48,088 nt of DNA from Saprospiraceae bacterium (GCA_020631355.1 JAHDHL010000031.1:10159-58246); one strand, 5' to 3'; shown: positions 7,575 through 15,557, numbered from the stretch's first letter. Notes: a model not told the origin generated them from the sequence alone. A program made the numbers and translations.

Positions 7575-7594
7575 ACATGTCATTAAAGACATGT
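7575..7594. repeat. Inverted repeat between convergent genes
   Basis: ACATGTC at 7575-7581 pairs with GACATGT at 7588-7594 over a 6-nt loop, between the plus gene ending at 7462 and the minus gene ending at 7638. It is probably a transcript-end hairpin although neither side has a strong U-tract. Confidence 0.4.
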
Positions 7595-7637
7595 GCCACC
7601 TATTAATCTTAATCCCATGATAGGACCAAGGAGATAT

Positions 7638-7859
7638 TTACTCCTTATTCTTCATGCGATACCTGTAATAAGTCATCGCAGATACCAGTACGAAAAGCAC
7701 ACTAATCAGAACCGAAACAACTGTCATTGAGCTTCCGCTTAAACCACCTGTAATACTGGCCAAAATCAGCATCACCAATGTCACTACAAAAATGATATAT
7801 AGTACAGTCGCAAAACAACCCAGACAGTCTTTTACATTAATTAGATTATCACTTCCCAT
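7638..7859 (-). CDS. Small membrane protein, unknown function
   Basis: 73 residues from the ATG at 7857-7859. I chose this start because a perfect minus-strand -7 box (CAAACATA on the plus strand at 7901-7908) lies upstream and leaves a leader of about 35 nt; the longer frame starting at 7958 would begin upstream of that promoter. A short soluble N-terminus contains CLGC, which could bind metal or form a disulfide. Two transmembrane segments follow, and the C-terminus is basic (YYRYRMKNKE), so it faces the cytoplasm. No recognised family. Confidence 0.65.
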   Translation of the reverse strand: MGSDNLINVKDCLGCFATVLYIIFVVTLVMLILASITGGLSGSSMTVVSVLISVLFVLVSAMTYYRYRMKNKE

Positions 7860-7900
7860 TATGCCTATTTTATCTTTGAAAGATTGAGTATTTCTAATTA

Positions 7901-7908
7901 CAAACATA
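7901..7908 (-). promoter_or_regulatory. -7 box of the 7859 minus-strand gene
   Basis: The minus strand reads TATGTTTG here, a perfect TAnnTTTG. The predicted start site falls about 36 nt before the ATG at 7859. No clear -33 element was found. Confidence 0.5.
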
Positions 7909-8040
7909 CCTAAAAAAAGAGATTTAACTAGAATTCCATAGCATAAGAAACAAAGCATCTATCACCAATTTGTAGTATTTTGTAATCATCCTACGTGTGA
8001 ATCCTAGTGAATCACTAGGGATTCAAAACAACATATAGCT

Positions 8041-8964
8041 ATGATTACAATTAAGAGACCCACTACTTACGGATTGGACATCGGTTCATTGGACGTTTTC
8101 ATAGATGATGCGTTACTCACAAGTATTCGTCCCAACAAGAGTACGACCCTACATTTAAAAACAGGTGATTATACCCTGAAAGTAAAATCCAAATCATACC
8201 AAAGTCCAAGGATTAGCATGCACATACAAGATGGTGACACGCTTAAAATAACCAATGAATTAGGCTTATACTTTACGGTAATTTTCTTAATTCCTGTTTT
8301 CTTACTCATAGCGCTTACTTTCATCGGAATTCCTATCCACATATTCTGGATGATAACCGTCATTTGTGTTATTGCAGCCTCTTTTATGCAGTTACCCATT
8401 TTTGCTAATAATGCATATAGGATTGAAAAAGTAAATCATCCAGTAACAGAAATAAAATACTCAAATAGTGATTCATCAAAATCCAATTCAAAAGCGTATG
8501 ATCTCATTCAGAATTATTACGGTGACAAGCAAGCCAAGAGAAGTAAACTCCCATTAATCAACCATATTGATGAGGGACTGATTCTATTATCAAGCATGAA
8601 TGCCACAAACATTGTAATAGAAGCATACTGTCTGCACCCTATCCTTCAATCCGACGAGGATTTTAGGAATAATAAATCCTTTGATTTCTCCGGCATCAAT
8701 ACCGAGTCCATTATACTGGCCATGGAATATAGAAGGGTCGCCAATAGCTATCTTTCTACCGGAGACCTGAAGCAATTCGCAGGAATAAGTTGTGAAGAAA
8801 TTAGACAAATGCTGGTTGCTGATAAGGTACAGAATTACAAGGATTTCCTCATTTATCACGCAGACAATCATAAGCGGAGTAAGGAACTTGACCAATATTT
8901 TAATAATTGGTTCCTTATTCTTAATATTGAATATAAGGAATGGAGCCACAAAATAACCAGATGA
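8041..8964 (+). CDS. Membrane protein with an N-terminal beta domain, unknown function
   Basis: 307 residues, not recognised as a named family. Residues 1-70 form a small beta domain (GLDIGSLDVFIDDALLTSI, then TLHLKTGDYTLKVKS) resembling the PEGA-like or carboxypeptidase-regulatory-like domains that precede membrane segments. Two adjacent transmembrane segments lie at about 77-98 and 103-123. The C-terminal 160 residues are soluble and helical, with no motif I know. It stands alone. A TATTTTG sequence at 7976-7982 is a near-match to a -7 box about 60 nt before the start. Confidence 0.7.
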   Translation: MITIKRPTTYGLDIGSLDVFIDDALLTSIRPNKSTTLHLKTGDYTLKVKSKSYQSPRISMHIQDGDTLKITNELGLYFTVIFLIPVFLLIALTFIGIPIHIFWMITVICVIAASFMQLPIFANNAYRIEKVNHPVTEIKYSNSDSSKSNSKAYDLIQNYYGDKQAKRSKLPLINHIDEGLILLSSMNATNIVIEAYCLHPILQSDEDFRNNKSFDFSGINTESIILAMEYRRVANSYLSTGDLKQFAGISCEEIRQMLVADKVQNYKDFLIYHADNHKRSKELDQYFNNWFLILNIEYKEWSHKITR

Positions 8965-9145
8965 TTCTTTTAATACCTGAGAAGAAGGTTTGATACCATT
9001 CCTTGCCAAACCCTATTCCATAAATGAGGAAGAAAAAACAAAATACACTGGTTCGCTCTGTCCATCAAGGTGACTTCAATCCAGATTTTTGTATATTAAG
9101 TTCATATTCAACACATATACCTACCATTGCTAATTGATATAACAT

Positions 9146-9508
9146 ATGGATACTTTAAACATATTTTCAAAATTCATTATCGTATTCTTGTTGTTTGCCC
9201 TGTTCAGTGCCTGTAATAAGGAAGAATGTGAATACAAGAGCAAGTACATCTACGAACCCATTGTATTTGATGAGGAATGCAATTGTATTGTGTCTGGTAA
9301 GGTCAAATACCTCAAGGATTGCGTTACTGTAATTCTGGTTGATTATGGTGATGGAACCTGTGACCATATGGCGACCAAAACCATATGTAAGAATGGTAGA
9401 TGTGAACTAAGCGCAGGTGCATTCGAGGAACAGTTCGAAGTTGATTGTGATAAAATCATTGAGGATGGTCCGATTAGTGATGATGAAGCTGCGCAAATGG
9501 GCTACTGA
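9146..9508 (+). CDS. Small Cys-rich lipoprotein, unknown function
   Basis: 120 residues. The signal peptide ends in FSAC, giving lipidated Cys23. The mature domain has seven further Cys (including EECEYK, EECNCI, KDC, GTCDH, TICKNGRC and VDC), which suggests disulfides or metal binding outside the cytoplasm. The C-terminus is acidic (EDGPISDDEAAQMGY). I recognise no family. TATATTAA at 9092-9099 behind a T-run is the likely promoter. The next gene begins 67 nt downstream and may share the transcript. Confidence 0.75.
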   Translation: MDTLNIFSKFIIVFLLFALFSACNKEECEYKSKYIYEPIVFDEECNCIVSGKVKYLKDCVTVILVDYGDGTCDHMATKTICKNGRCELSAGAFEEQFEVDCDKIIEDGPISDDEAAQMGY

Positions 9509-9575
9509 TTCATGAATTGATAATATTCAACCCTCAGTATGGCAACAACTTTAGGGTAATCCCTATCATATTCGG

Positions 9576-10007
9576 ATGGATACACAAATCACATTAAGAG
9601 AGGGAATAGCAGTTTTCCATAAAAGGAATTCCAAATATTTTTCCAAGAGGACTTACTCGGAAAAAGGTAAGAAATTCTTGGATGCACATGATATTGCACA
9701 TGTTGTTTTCGGATGCGATACGACCTTGTATGGTGAGGGTATGGTCAAAATCTGGACAACCTTCGGAACGAACCTTGGGTTTTGGGAAGTCACCACAGGA
9801 TATAATGAAGTGAGTGCTTTCGAATTATTCAAAAAATATAGTATTCAACATATTTTAAAAAATATTCTGAAGTTACTTTCCTCTATTCCCAAGGCTATTA
9901 TCCATGCCAGAAAAATGAGAAAAAAATGGCCTTTTTATAATTATGATCCCTACATGGATATCCCTATATCCGAGATTCGAAAAAGATTCAATATCAATAC
10001 CTTTTGA
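9576..10007 (+). CDS. Coq4-like protein with HDxxH(x11)E motif
   Basis: 143 residues. His38-Asp39-x-x-His42 followed by 11 residues and Glu54 is exactly the HDxxH(x11)E zinc-binding signature of the COQ4 family. In eukaryotes Coq4 takes part in coenzyme Q biosynthesis. The surrounding AHDIAHVVFGCDTTLYGE and the following T-F-G-T-N-L-G helix fit the family, but the protein is clearly shorter than typical COQ4 (more than 200 residues) and lacks the N-terminal part. Bacteroidota of this type normally use menaquinone, so a role in ubiquinone synthesis is unlikely; a lipid-binding or uncharacterised role is more plausible. No quinone gene is nearby. Confidence 0.75.
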   Translation: MDTQITLREGIAVFHKRNSKYFSKRTYSEKGKKFLDAHDIAHVVFGCDTTLYGEGMVKIWTTFGTNLGFWEVTTGYNEVSAFELFKKYSIQHILKNILKLLSSIPKAIIHARKMRKKWPFYNYDPYMDIPISEIRKRFNINTF

Positions 10008-10097
10008 CTTGAATCAGCATTTTTAAATACTGATTTAAATGTGTCACCTCTCATTACGATATCATCTGACACTCAATCATTCCAACTTTTTTTTAAG

Positions 10098-10105
10098 TAT
10101 ATTAG
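10098..10105 (+). promoter_or_regulatory. Promoter-like TATATTAG box of the AraC gene at 10187
   Basis: TATATTAG with a T-run before it and TTCTATATC behind it. The same TATATTAGTTCTATATC string occurs at 25813-25829, ahead of the lipoprotein gene at 25838. One base from the TAnnTTTG consensus. Confidence 0.45.
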
Positions 10106-10186
10106 TTCTATATCTACTTCGAATGTAACAATCATGAGTATGGATTGATAAGGAATTTTTGTTATAGAACTGAATGATTATTTGAA

Positions 10187-11050
10187 ATGAATGTAAAGGA
10201 AATAGTCTTTGATAATCAAAAAACCGGCAACGATTACTTCGACTTGGTTGAGCTTAGTGAAATTCTCCAGAAAAAGCCCAAGGACCATAATCAGTTCGAC
10301 CATCACAAGGTTTCTTTTTTTATCATTGTTATCATCTCAGAAAGTACCGGCAAGCATACCATCAACTACAACACCCATACTTTCAATAAAGGAACGGTAT
10401 TCACCTTAAGAAAAAATAGCATACATAAATTCCACAAGTCCAATGCAAAAGGTAAATTTATTGTTTTCACTGAAAACTTTGTCATGCACAATTCGGATAA
10501 AACAGAAACAGTGAAACTGTTCAGATTATTCAATGAAATGCTAGGTTCCCCAAAATTACAATTGAATGATAATAATTATCATGAGGTGAATACATTAATA
10601 CAACTCATCAAGAAAGAATATTCAGAAATATATGACAACCACTCGATAGAAATCATACGGAATTTGATCCAGGTATTGATTCAGAAATTATTTAGGTTAA
10701 AATCCAAAGGCAATAATAATCTAGGTGAAAAAAAATATCACAGCCAATTCATCAGATTACAAGAATTAATAGAAAATGAGTGTTTTGAAAACAGAAAAGT
10801 ATCCCATTATGCCAAAAAAATGGGTGTCACATCCAGAACATTAAATAACATAACCCAAAACGTCATTAATAAATCAGCCAAATCATTCATTGATGATATC
10901 CTTATTTTTCAAATAAAAAGACTCATCATGAATTCGAGTCTTTCATTTACAGAAATAGCCTATCAAACTGGGTTCGACGAACCTACCAATTTTTTCAAAT
11001 ATTTCAAAAAACAAACCGGTCTATCCCCTAAGCAATTCAAGGGAATCTGA
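10187..11050 (+). CDS. AraC family transcriptional regulator
   Basis: 287 residues. The N-terminal half (about 1-150) is a cupin-like sensing domain with the strands FFIIVIISES, HTINYNTHTFNKGTVF and SIHKFHKS. The C-terminal 100 residues are the AraC double helix-turn-helix, with the second HTH LSFTEIAYQTGFDEPTNFF followed by KYFKKQTGLSPKQF. It is a paralogue of the protein at 23226. Directly downstream lies an operator-promoter at 11064-11128 and then a SnoaL-like gene; the second paralogue has the same order. This makes it the likely regulator of that promoter and probably of the one at 861. The inducer is unknown. DNA-binding, cytoplasmic. Confidence 0.92.
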   Translation: MNVKEIVFDNQKTGNDYFDLVELSEILQKKPKDHNQFDHHKVSFFIIVIISESTGKHTINYNTHTFNKGTVFTLRKNSIHKFHKSNAKGKFIVFTENFVMHNSDKTETVKLFRLFNEMLGSPKLQLNDNNYHEVNTLIQLIKKEYSEIYDNHSIEIIRNLIQVLIQKLFRLKSKGNNNLGEKKYHSQFIRLQELIENECFENRKVSHYAKKMGVTSRTLNNITQNVINKSAKSFIDDILIFQIKRLIMNSSLSFTEIAYQTGFDEPTNFFKYFKKQTGLSPKQFKGI

Positions 11051-11063
11051 TACCACACGACTT

Positions 11064-11128
11064 TCCCATTTTTACCTTTTTGATACTTTTTTTAACCCAA
11101 TCAAGGATAAGGAGCCACCCTATCTTTG
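11064..11128 (+). promoter_or_regulatory. AraC-type operator and promoter of the SnoaL-like gene
   Basis: TCCCATTTTTACC starts at 11064 and a perfect -7 box, TATCTTTG, lies at 11121-11128, 57 nt later, exactly the spacing seen at 861-925 and 24109-24173. The first half-site is well kept (10 of 13 positions against the 24109 site); the second, at about 11089, is degenerate. The start codon is at 11278, so the leader is long, about 145 nt, and includes TGGAGA and TCTCCA arms that could fold. Confidence 0.65.
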
Positions 11129-11277
11129 TCATATTCAATGCATTCAAACGAATACTATCATTCATTGATGATATTCACATGATTGTAATTGTATCAAACC
11201 TGGAGAATTATTCCAAGCATTACAATAGTAATTAGCTGGTATTACTCTCCAAATTAACTATCAAATAAAAATAAGTT

Positions 11278-11685
11278 ATGACAAACTTGGAAGCGATTAG
11301 CGCTTTTTATGAAAAAGCATTGACAGTGAATGATTCTACTCGACCGACAGCCGTGCTTACTCCCCTATTGGCTGAGGGATATAAATCATATGGGTCGGTT
11401 GAATCCAAAAATGCAGAGCAACTCATGGGACAACTTGAATTTTTCTGGAAATTAATTCCGGATTTGAGATGGGAACCCATTGCAACCATCATAGAAAATG
11501 ACTTGCATGTGGTAAGAAGTCAAGCTACAGGCACTCCTAATGGTGATTTTATGGGAATAGCTACAGATGGCTCCAAATCGTTCAAAATCATGACCATCGA
11601 CATTCATTCAATGAAAGATGGCAAGTTCATTAGTACCCGTCATGTCGAAGATTGGGCTACAGCCATGAAGCAATTGAAATCCTAA
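11278..11685 (+). CDS. SnoaL-like (NTF2-fold) protein
   Basis: 135 residues without a signal peptide. The pattern is that of the SnoaL-like/ester-cyclase group: an N-terminal helix (NLEAISAFYEKAL), then YKSYGSVESKNAEQLMGQLEFFWKLIPDLRW, a strand IIENDLHVVRSQATGTPNG, and a final IDIHSMKDGKFISTRHVEDW. These proteins hold small substrates in an NTF2-type cone; some cyclise polyketides, but most bacterial members are uncharacterised. The gene sits between the AraC regulator and the lipoprotein at 11788, 102 nt upstream of the latter, and probably shares its transcript. The secreted protein at 24193 contains two related domains. Confidence 0.85.
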   Translation: MTNLEAISAFYEKALTVNDSTRPTAVLTPLLAEGYKSYGSVESKNAEQLMGQLEFFWKLIPDLRWEPIATIIENDLHVVRSQATGTPNGDFMGIATDGSKSFKIMTIDIHSMKDGKFISTRHVEDWATAMKQLKS

Positions 11686-11787
11686 TAATACGATCCACGA
11701 ATTCATCAGGAACGAATCATGAAAAGTTACTGATTAGAAAAAATCAATATTAACATGATTCATCATCAAACCATATAAAAAGATAAA

Positions 11788-12327
11788 ATGAAACTGTATA
11801 ACATATTTTTTCTTACAATAATTCTCATCCTCACATCAACAGCTTGTCAGGATGATACCAAGCCACTCAAGGTGGGAACGGAAATTATTTTGAGGAATAC
11901 GCTACAAGATCCGGGAGAAGCAGAAGTCACCTATGCCAGTTTATTCGGTCAGCCGAATGATGCATATGATGAAAATGCTATATTATCCAATTCTGATGTA
12001 GAATTTGCTACTGCCTTGGCTCAGAATGGTACACCCGCAGGAGATATTAGTGGTTTATATGCTATTGATTTTACAGAGGAACGCATCGATTTTACAGTAC
12101 TACCTGATAATAGCAATCCTTTTTGGTCGAATGTATTCGGTTTATTTCCATCAGGTAAAGTAGATAGATATTATTTTACTTTTTCTTCCCCGCACAATAT
12201 CACAGGTTTCAGTAGTGATAATGATGCCTTGAATGTAAGAGTGGATACTGAGAATGTCATAGTGGTTGAGCTTATGGAAGGGTACGACCTCCAACCGGGT
12301 GTTGCTTTTAGTATCAATTTGAGGTAG
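11788..12327 (+). CDS. Small lipoprotein, paralogue of the protein at 954
   Basis: 179 residues; the signal peptide ends in STAC with lipidated Cys20. The C-terminal half aligns with the 954 lipoprotein: GKVDRYYFTFSSP, then NVRVDTENVIVVELMEGYDLQPGVAFSI against the equivalent end of the other. The family is not known to me. Position behind the SnoaL-like gene, and the fact that its paralogue carries the same operator, tie the family to the AraC regulators. A clear terminator follows at 12362. Confidence 0.85.
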   Translation: MKLYNIFFLTIILILTSTACQDDTKPLKVGTEIILRNTLQDPGEAEVTYASLFGQPNDAYDENAILSNSDVEFATALAQNGTPAGDISGLYAIDFTEERIDFTVLPDNSNPFWSNVFGLFPSGKVDRYYFTFSSPHNITGFSSDNDALNVRVDTENVIVVELMEGYDLQPGVAFSINLR

Positions 12328-12361
12328 TTTTACCGAACTTGATTAAACATGTTTTTAGGTT

Positions 12362-12391
12362 AGTCGATGCAATATTTGTATCGACTTTTTT
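12362..12391 (+). terminator. Intrinsic terminator of the AraC-SnoaL-lipoprotein unit
   Basis: AGTCGAT at 12362-12368 pairs with ATCGACT at 12380-12386 over an 11-nt loop and runs into TTTTTAT. Confidence 0.85.
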
Positions 12392-12456
12392 ATTCCAAAT
12401 AATAGTCAAGGTATGGAATTATCAGCAATTCCATTAAATATTGGATATCTTGTAAC

Positions 12457-12885
12457 ATGTCTGAATTAAAAATCAATTCCAATCCGAAAGTAAAAATCAA
12501 ATTCGATTCCTATCCGGAAGAAGTCAGGGAAAAATTATCCTATCTGAGGGATTTGATTTTCGATGTTGCAAACAATATTGATACCCTCGACGAAATAGAA
12601 GAAACATTGAAATGGGGAGAACCCAGTTATCTAGTAAAGAAAGGCAGTACCATCAGAATGGATTGGAAATCCAAGAGTCCAGAACAGTATGCAATGTATT
12701 TCAAATGTACAAGCAAGTTGGTGCCTACATTCAAGGAGGTTTTTGGTGATATTTTCAATTATGAAAATAACAGGGCCATTCATTTCAGTATGGATGACAA
12801 AATTCCAGAAAAGGAACTCAGGACCTGTATCGCATTGGCTTTGCAATACCATAACCTGAAACACCTACCCCAATTAGGTCAATGA
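12457..12885 (+). CDS. DUF1801 family protein
   Basis: 142 residues of the DUF1801 (YdhG-like) fold. Landmarks are YPEEVREKLSYLRDLIFDVA, EIEETLKWGEPSYLV, and the strand RMDWKSKSPEQYAMYFKC, ending in the helix KELRTCIALALQYH. Members are small cytosolic proteins of unknown or frataxin-like proposed function. TATCTTGT at 12446-12453 lies only 4 nt before the ATG, so transcription from it would give an almost leaderless message; otherwise the gene may depend on an unseen promoter. A palindromic element lies downstream. Confidence 0.88.
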   Translation: MSELKINSNPKVKIKFDSYPEEVREKLSYLRDLIFDVANNIDTLDEIEETLKWGEPSYLVKKGSTIRMDWKSKSPEQYAMYFKCTSKLVPTFKEVFGDIFNYENNRAIHFSMDDKIPEKELRTCIALALQYHNLKHLPQLGQ

Positions 12886-12923
12886 AATGCCCAATTGATT
12901 CCCGATAATAAAGAATTAATATT

Positions 12924-12987
12924 CAGAAGCCACTCCATTAATATCCATTTGGATTTTAGATAAAGGAATACCTCGGAATGGCTTCTG
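12924..12987. repeat. Palindromic element B between convergent genes
   Basis: CAGAAGCCACTCC at 12924-12936 pairs with GGAATGGCTTCTG at 12975-12987 with one mismatch in 13. Just inside the left arm is ATTAATATCC (12937-12946), and just inside the right arm is ATAAAGGAATACC (12960-12972), the same 13-mer as at 3412-3424. It sits between the DUF1801 gene and the convergent cytochrome operon, as element A sits between convergent genes. Confidence 0.6.
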
Positions 12988-13004
12988 ATGGGTTCATCAC
13001 TATC

Positions 13005-13343
13005 TTATTCCTGATAACCGCCCTCTACCCAATCCATGATTTGCTGCCTCTTATTCTCTGGCATCAAACCACTGGGAGGCATCGGATTTGCTGCATCATT
13101 GATTCTATCTACCAATTTCCCCGTCTCACCGATGGATCTCACATCCTGATAACTATCTAAATTCAAATTTGCTTCAGGAGCATCACCACTATGGCAAGTC
13201 AGGCAATAATTGGACATAATGGATGTTACATCCGCATTGTATCGAACGGTAGTTACATTCGGTTCCTCATCCGAACAACCTTGTAGCACCCCACCTAAAA
13301 CGATGGAGGCCATTAGCATAATAATTACTGAATTCCTTTTCAT
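13005..13343 (-). CDS. Lipoprotein monoheme cytochrome c
   Basis: 112 residues. The signal peptide ends in LQGC (lipidated Cys23). The heme motif is Cys47-Leu-Thr-Cys-His51, and the distal Met is likely in the NPMPPSGLMPENK stretch. The ending QQIMDWVEGG is typical of small cytochromes c where the last helix packs on the heme. It would carry electrons on the periplasmic side. It is the last gene of a three-gene operon; its ATG overlaps the stop of the preceding gene by one base (13343), which points to translational coupling. There is no oxidase or reductase gene close by. Confidence 0.88.
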   Translation of the reverse strand: MKRNSVIIMLMASIVLGGVLQGCSDEEPNVTTVRYNADVTSIMSNYCLTCHSGDAPEANLNLDSYQDVRSIGETGKLVDRINDAANPMPPSGLMPENKRQQIMDWVEGGYQE

Positions 13344-14482
13344 TAATTCTGAATGTTTATATCTGTTATGGAAATTTGATGTTGACCATTGGACTGAATG
13401 GTAACGGCTTGACTGACATGTGTAATATCACCCGCTCCCGGAATGCCATCATCGTTGTGGTCGGCAATAATGGTGAGATAATAATCACCCGGATGCAGAT
13501 AAGTAAAAAGAAACTCATCCCTTGTAGAAGCAATATCCGGAAAAAGCAATGTACTCTCGAATGGTTCCGTTAGCATATAGCCATTGGCATCAGTCAATGA
13601 TTCAAAAGAAAGATAAAGGAACAACTTATCATTATCGATCTCCGTATTCCGATTAATATCCACCTGTAATGCACCGATGTGGTCATGGTCCTGAATCCTA
13701 AAAGGGTCGCCGGATGCATCTGCAAGTGTAAAGACATCATTGTTTTCAGCTTGTGCCAAGAAGGAGGCGGACTTCGCTTTTTCTTCTCCCGGAATGACAT
13801 ATAGGTATTCTTCCATGAAGCCATCTGAAAAATCCCAAGTCGGTGTATTCTGCGGAAAACCAACCTCTACTGCAGCGTTATTAGCCAACTCCAAATGCTT
13901 CTTTTCTCCCCTGAAACTAAAATGTCTAGTAGGCATGACGTTCTCACCCAAACGACTGGTATAGGCATTCCAGTATAAACTGTCATCCGTAAAACTCAGT
14001 TCCATGTACATTGTTTGTTGGCCACCAATTGCATCTACCAAACGGTAATAATCAGAGCCATTCTCATGCCTAACACTATCCAATACAAAATAACTTGTAC
14101 GATAAATACCACTCAATACACCTCCATTCCTTGCCATGATGGTACGGGTACCCTCAAAATCCGTTACGAAGAATGAAGTGAATAGATTCCCTAATGTACC
14201 TCCCTCATAAATACCAAAAACATGTGATGGGGAAATGGGCCTGTAATCAAATGCAAACCAATCCCATTCCCAACTCAGGACTTGGTTATATCCTATCCAA
14301 TGTCCTTGCATCTTTTCAATCAATTCGAAGCCTTTCTCATTGATATCCGTAGGATTAATTTCCACATCCTCAGTGGGTGGTGTAGGTGTTGGGGCAACTT
14401 CCTCCTTATCGCAAGACATGAAAAGGAATAGGCAGATACCTAGGGGGACAAATAATATTCTTAATGTTTTCATTGCGTTCAT
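13343..14482 (-). CDS. Lipoprotein of unknown function in the cytochrome operon
   Basis: 379 residues. The signal peptide ends in FMSC (Cys24), then a Pro/Thr/Glu-rich linker and a large beta-rich extracytoplasmic domain. The end part (YLHPGDYYLTIIADHNDDGIPGAGDITHVSQ) has a calcium-like DHNDDG loop resembling EF-hand or dockerin-type loops. No named family is recognised. The start at 14482 is favoured over Met4 because its ATG overlaps the TGA of the upstream gene (ATGA), so the three genes are translationally coupled. Presumably the protein works with the neighbouring cytochrome c at the cell surface; this is inferred from the operon only. Confidence 0.82.
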   Translation of the reverse strand: MNAMKTLRILFVPLGICLFLFMSCDKEEVAPTPTPPTEDVEINPTDINEKGFELIEKMQGHWIGYNQVLSWEWDWFAFDYRPISPSHVFGIYEGGTLGNLFTSFFVTDFEGTRTIMARNGGVLSGIYRTSYFVLDSVRHENGSDYYRLVDAIGGQQTMYMELSFTDDSLYWNAYTSRLGENVMPTRHFSFRGEKKHLELANNAAVEVGFPQNTPTWDFSDGFMEEYLYVIPGEEKAKSASFLAQAENNDVFTLADASGDPFRIQDHDHIGALQVDINRNTEIDNDKLFLYLSFESLTDANGYMLTEPFESTLLFPDIASTRDEFLFTYLHPGDYYLTIIADHNDDGIPGAGDITHVSQAVTIQSNGQHQISITDINIQN

Positions 14483-14865
14483 TTTATCCTAATCCAAGAC
14501 TCGGATGTCGGATGGTTATTAATAAATATGGTTGCATCAATCGTATCCTGATGTAGCATCCGCAATTCCAGGTTCTTATTTTCTGCCTTGGTAGAAGCAC
14601 CTGAAATTGCATCGACCAATAGGCCATCCTTGGATTTCAGGTTTTGGAATACATACTTGGGATTGTCATCCTCCCATTTGTACCGGGTTGTGCCATCATT
14701 ATACTTTATGATTTCACCTACGACTTTACCGCCCACTTCCCGGATTTGGTAATCAGCCTTGTAGTACCTATTCTCAACACTCCAAGTACCGAAGACATCC
14801 GGATTGACAGGCTCGCCACAAGCGCAATACGACAAAACAATTATGGCTATTATTAATTTCTTCAT
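14479..14865 (-). CDS. Small lipoprotein, first gene of the cytochrome operon
   Basis: 128 residues; the signal peptide ends in YCAC (Cys16). The mature domain starts VFGTWSVENRYYKADYQIREVGGKVVGEI, a strand pattern that looks like a small lipocalin-like or DUF2147-like barrel (the protein must fit into about 110 residues), but I cannot assign it firmly. It is the promoter-proximal gene of the operon running to 13005 and lies divergent to the Crp/Fnr gene. Confidence 0.78.
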   Translation of the reverse strand: MKKLIIAIIVLSYCACGEPVNPDVFGTWSVENRYYKADYQIREVGGKVVGEIIKYNDGTTRYKWEDDNPKYVFQNLKSKDGLLVDAISGASTKAENKNLELRMLHQDTIDATIFINNHPTSESWIRIK

Positions 14866-14869
14866 ACTT

Positions 14870-14877
14870 CAAATCTA
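14870..14877 (-). promoter_or_regulatory. -7 box of the 14865 operon
   Basis: The minus strand reads TAGATTTG, a perfect TAnnTTTG. The predicted start is at or within a few bases of the ATG at 14865, so the message would be nearly leaderless; this lowers confidence. Confidence 0.35.
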
Positions 14878-14931
14878 TTGGGATTAGAAACGAGTTCTTT
14901 TGACTTATATCAAAAAATGAAACTAGGCTTG

Positions 14932-14939
14932 TATCTTTG
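14932..14939 (+). promoter_or_regulatory. -7 box of the Crp/Fnr gene
   Basis: TATCTTTG, a perfect TAnnTTTG, 31 nt before the ATG at 14970. It supports that ATG over the TTG at 14937, which would lie inside the box. Confidence 0.6.
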
Positions 14940-14969
14940 TTGGAATTCAGTGGATATTTCCCTAAGTAT

Positions 14970-15557
14970 ATGAATGAGATCAAAATGGAGGCATTCAAAA
15001 AATACGTACAACAATTCCCCAATTACAAACCTCAGTTATTTGAGGAAATCATTCCATTCATTACCATCAAGCATATTGAAACCGGCGAATACTTCCTCAG
15101 GCAAGGAAGTATCAGCAAGCATATCGCATTTATAGAAAATGGACTCATGCGCCTTTTCTATCTTCATGATGGCAAGGAAATCACCACCTGTTTCTGTAAG
15201 GAAAATACCATTACCTGTTCATACAAAAGCCTCATCACCAATACCGCAAGTGACCTTTCGATACAAGCACTGGAACCCTGTACCTTGATTGTTTTCTCTT
15301 ATGATGCCCTGCAAAAACTATATGTAAAGGATTTGTTTTGGCAGCAAGTGGGTAGATTGGCCGCAGAAAATGAATACCTGAATACCGAATGTCATAACAG
15401 GTTCCTGAATGATCTCTCCGCAACTGAACGATACAAACAAATCCTAGACGAGGATGCCGACCTACTCCAAAGGATTCCTTTGAATTATCTGGCTACTTAC
15501 CTCCAGATAGCTCCTGAGACACTGAGTCGGATTCGCAAAAAAATAATTCGAACTTGA
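14970..15557 (+). CDS. Crp/Fnr family transcriptional regulator
   Basis: 195 residues from the ATG at 14970; a second ATG at 14985 is possible. An N-terminal cyclic-nucleotide-binding-like barrel has the ETGEYFLRQGSISKHIAFIENGLMRLFYLHDGKEITTCF run typical of the family, then the dimer helix and a C-terminal winged HTH with LNYLATYLQIAPETLSRIRKK as recognition region. Scattered Cys (CFC, C in TITCSYK) exist but no FNR-type N-terminal cluster is present. It lies directly upstream of arsM with an FNR-like palindrome in between, so it probably controls arsM and the membrane peptide. Whether it senses oxygen, redox, arsenic or another ligand is open. Divergent from the cytochrome c operon, which could be a second target. 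Confidence 0.9.
   Translation: MNEIKMEAFKKYVQQFPNYKPQLFEEIIPFITIKHIETGEYFLRQGSISKHIAFIENGLMRLFYLHDGKEITTCFCKENTITCSYKSLITNTASDLSIQALEPCTLIVFSYDALQKLYVKDLFWQQVGRLAAENEYLNTECHNRFLNDLSATERYKQILDEDADLLQRIPLNYLATYLQIAPETLSRIRKKIIRT

Noticed and set aside
8590-9009. 139-codon minus-strand frame against the 8041 gene
   Set aside because: It is largely antisense to a plausible membrane protein gene, with no motif or signal peptide.
9024-9136. Short plus-strand ORF starting MRKKKQNTL
   Set aside because: It runs across the TATATTAA promoter region of the 9146 gene and has no family or leader features.
10187-12327. AraC-SnoaL region as part of a polyketide gene cluster
   Set aside because: No ketosynthase, acyl carrier protein or tailoring gene is present; SnoaL-like folds are widespread outside polyketide synthesis.
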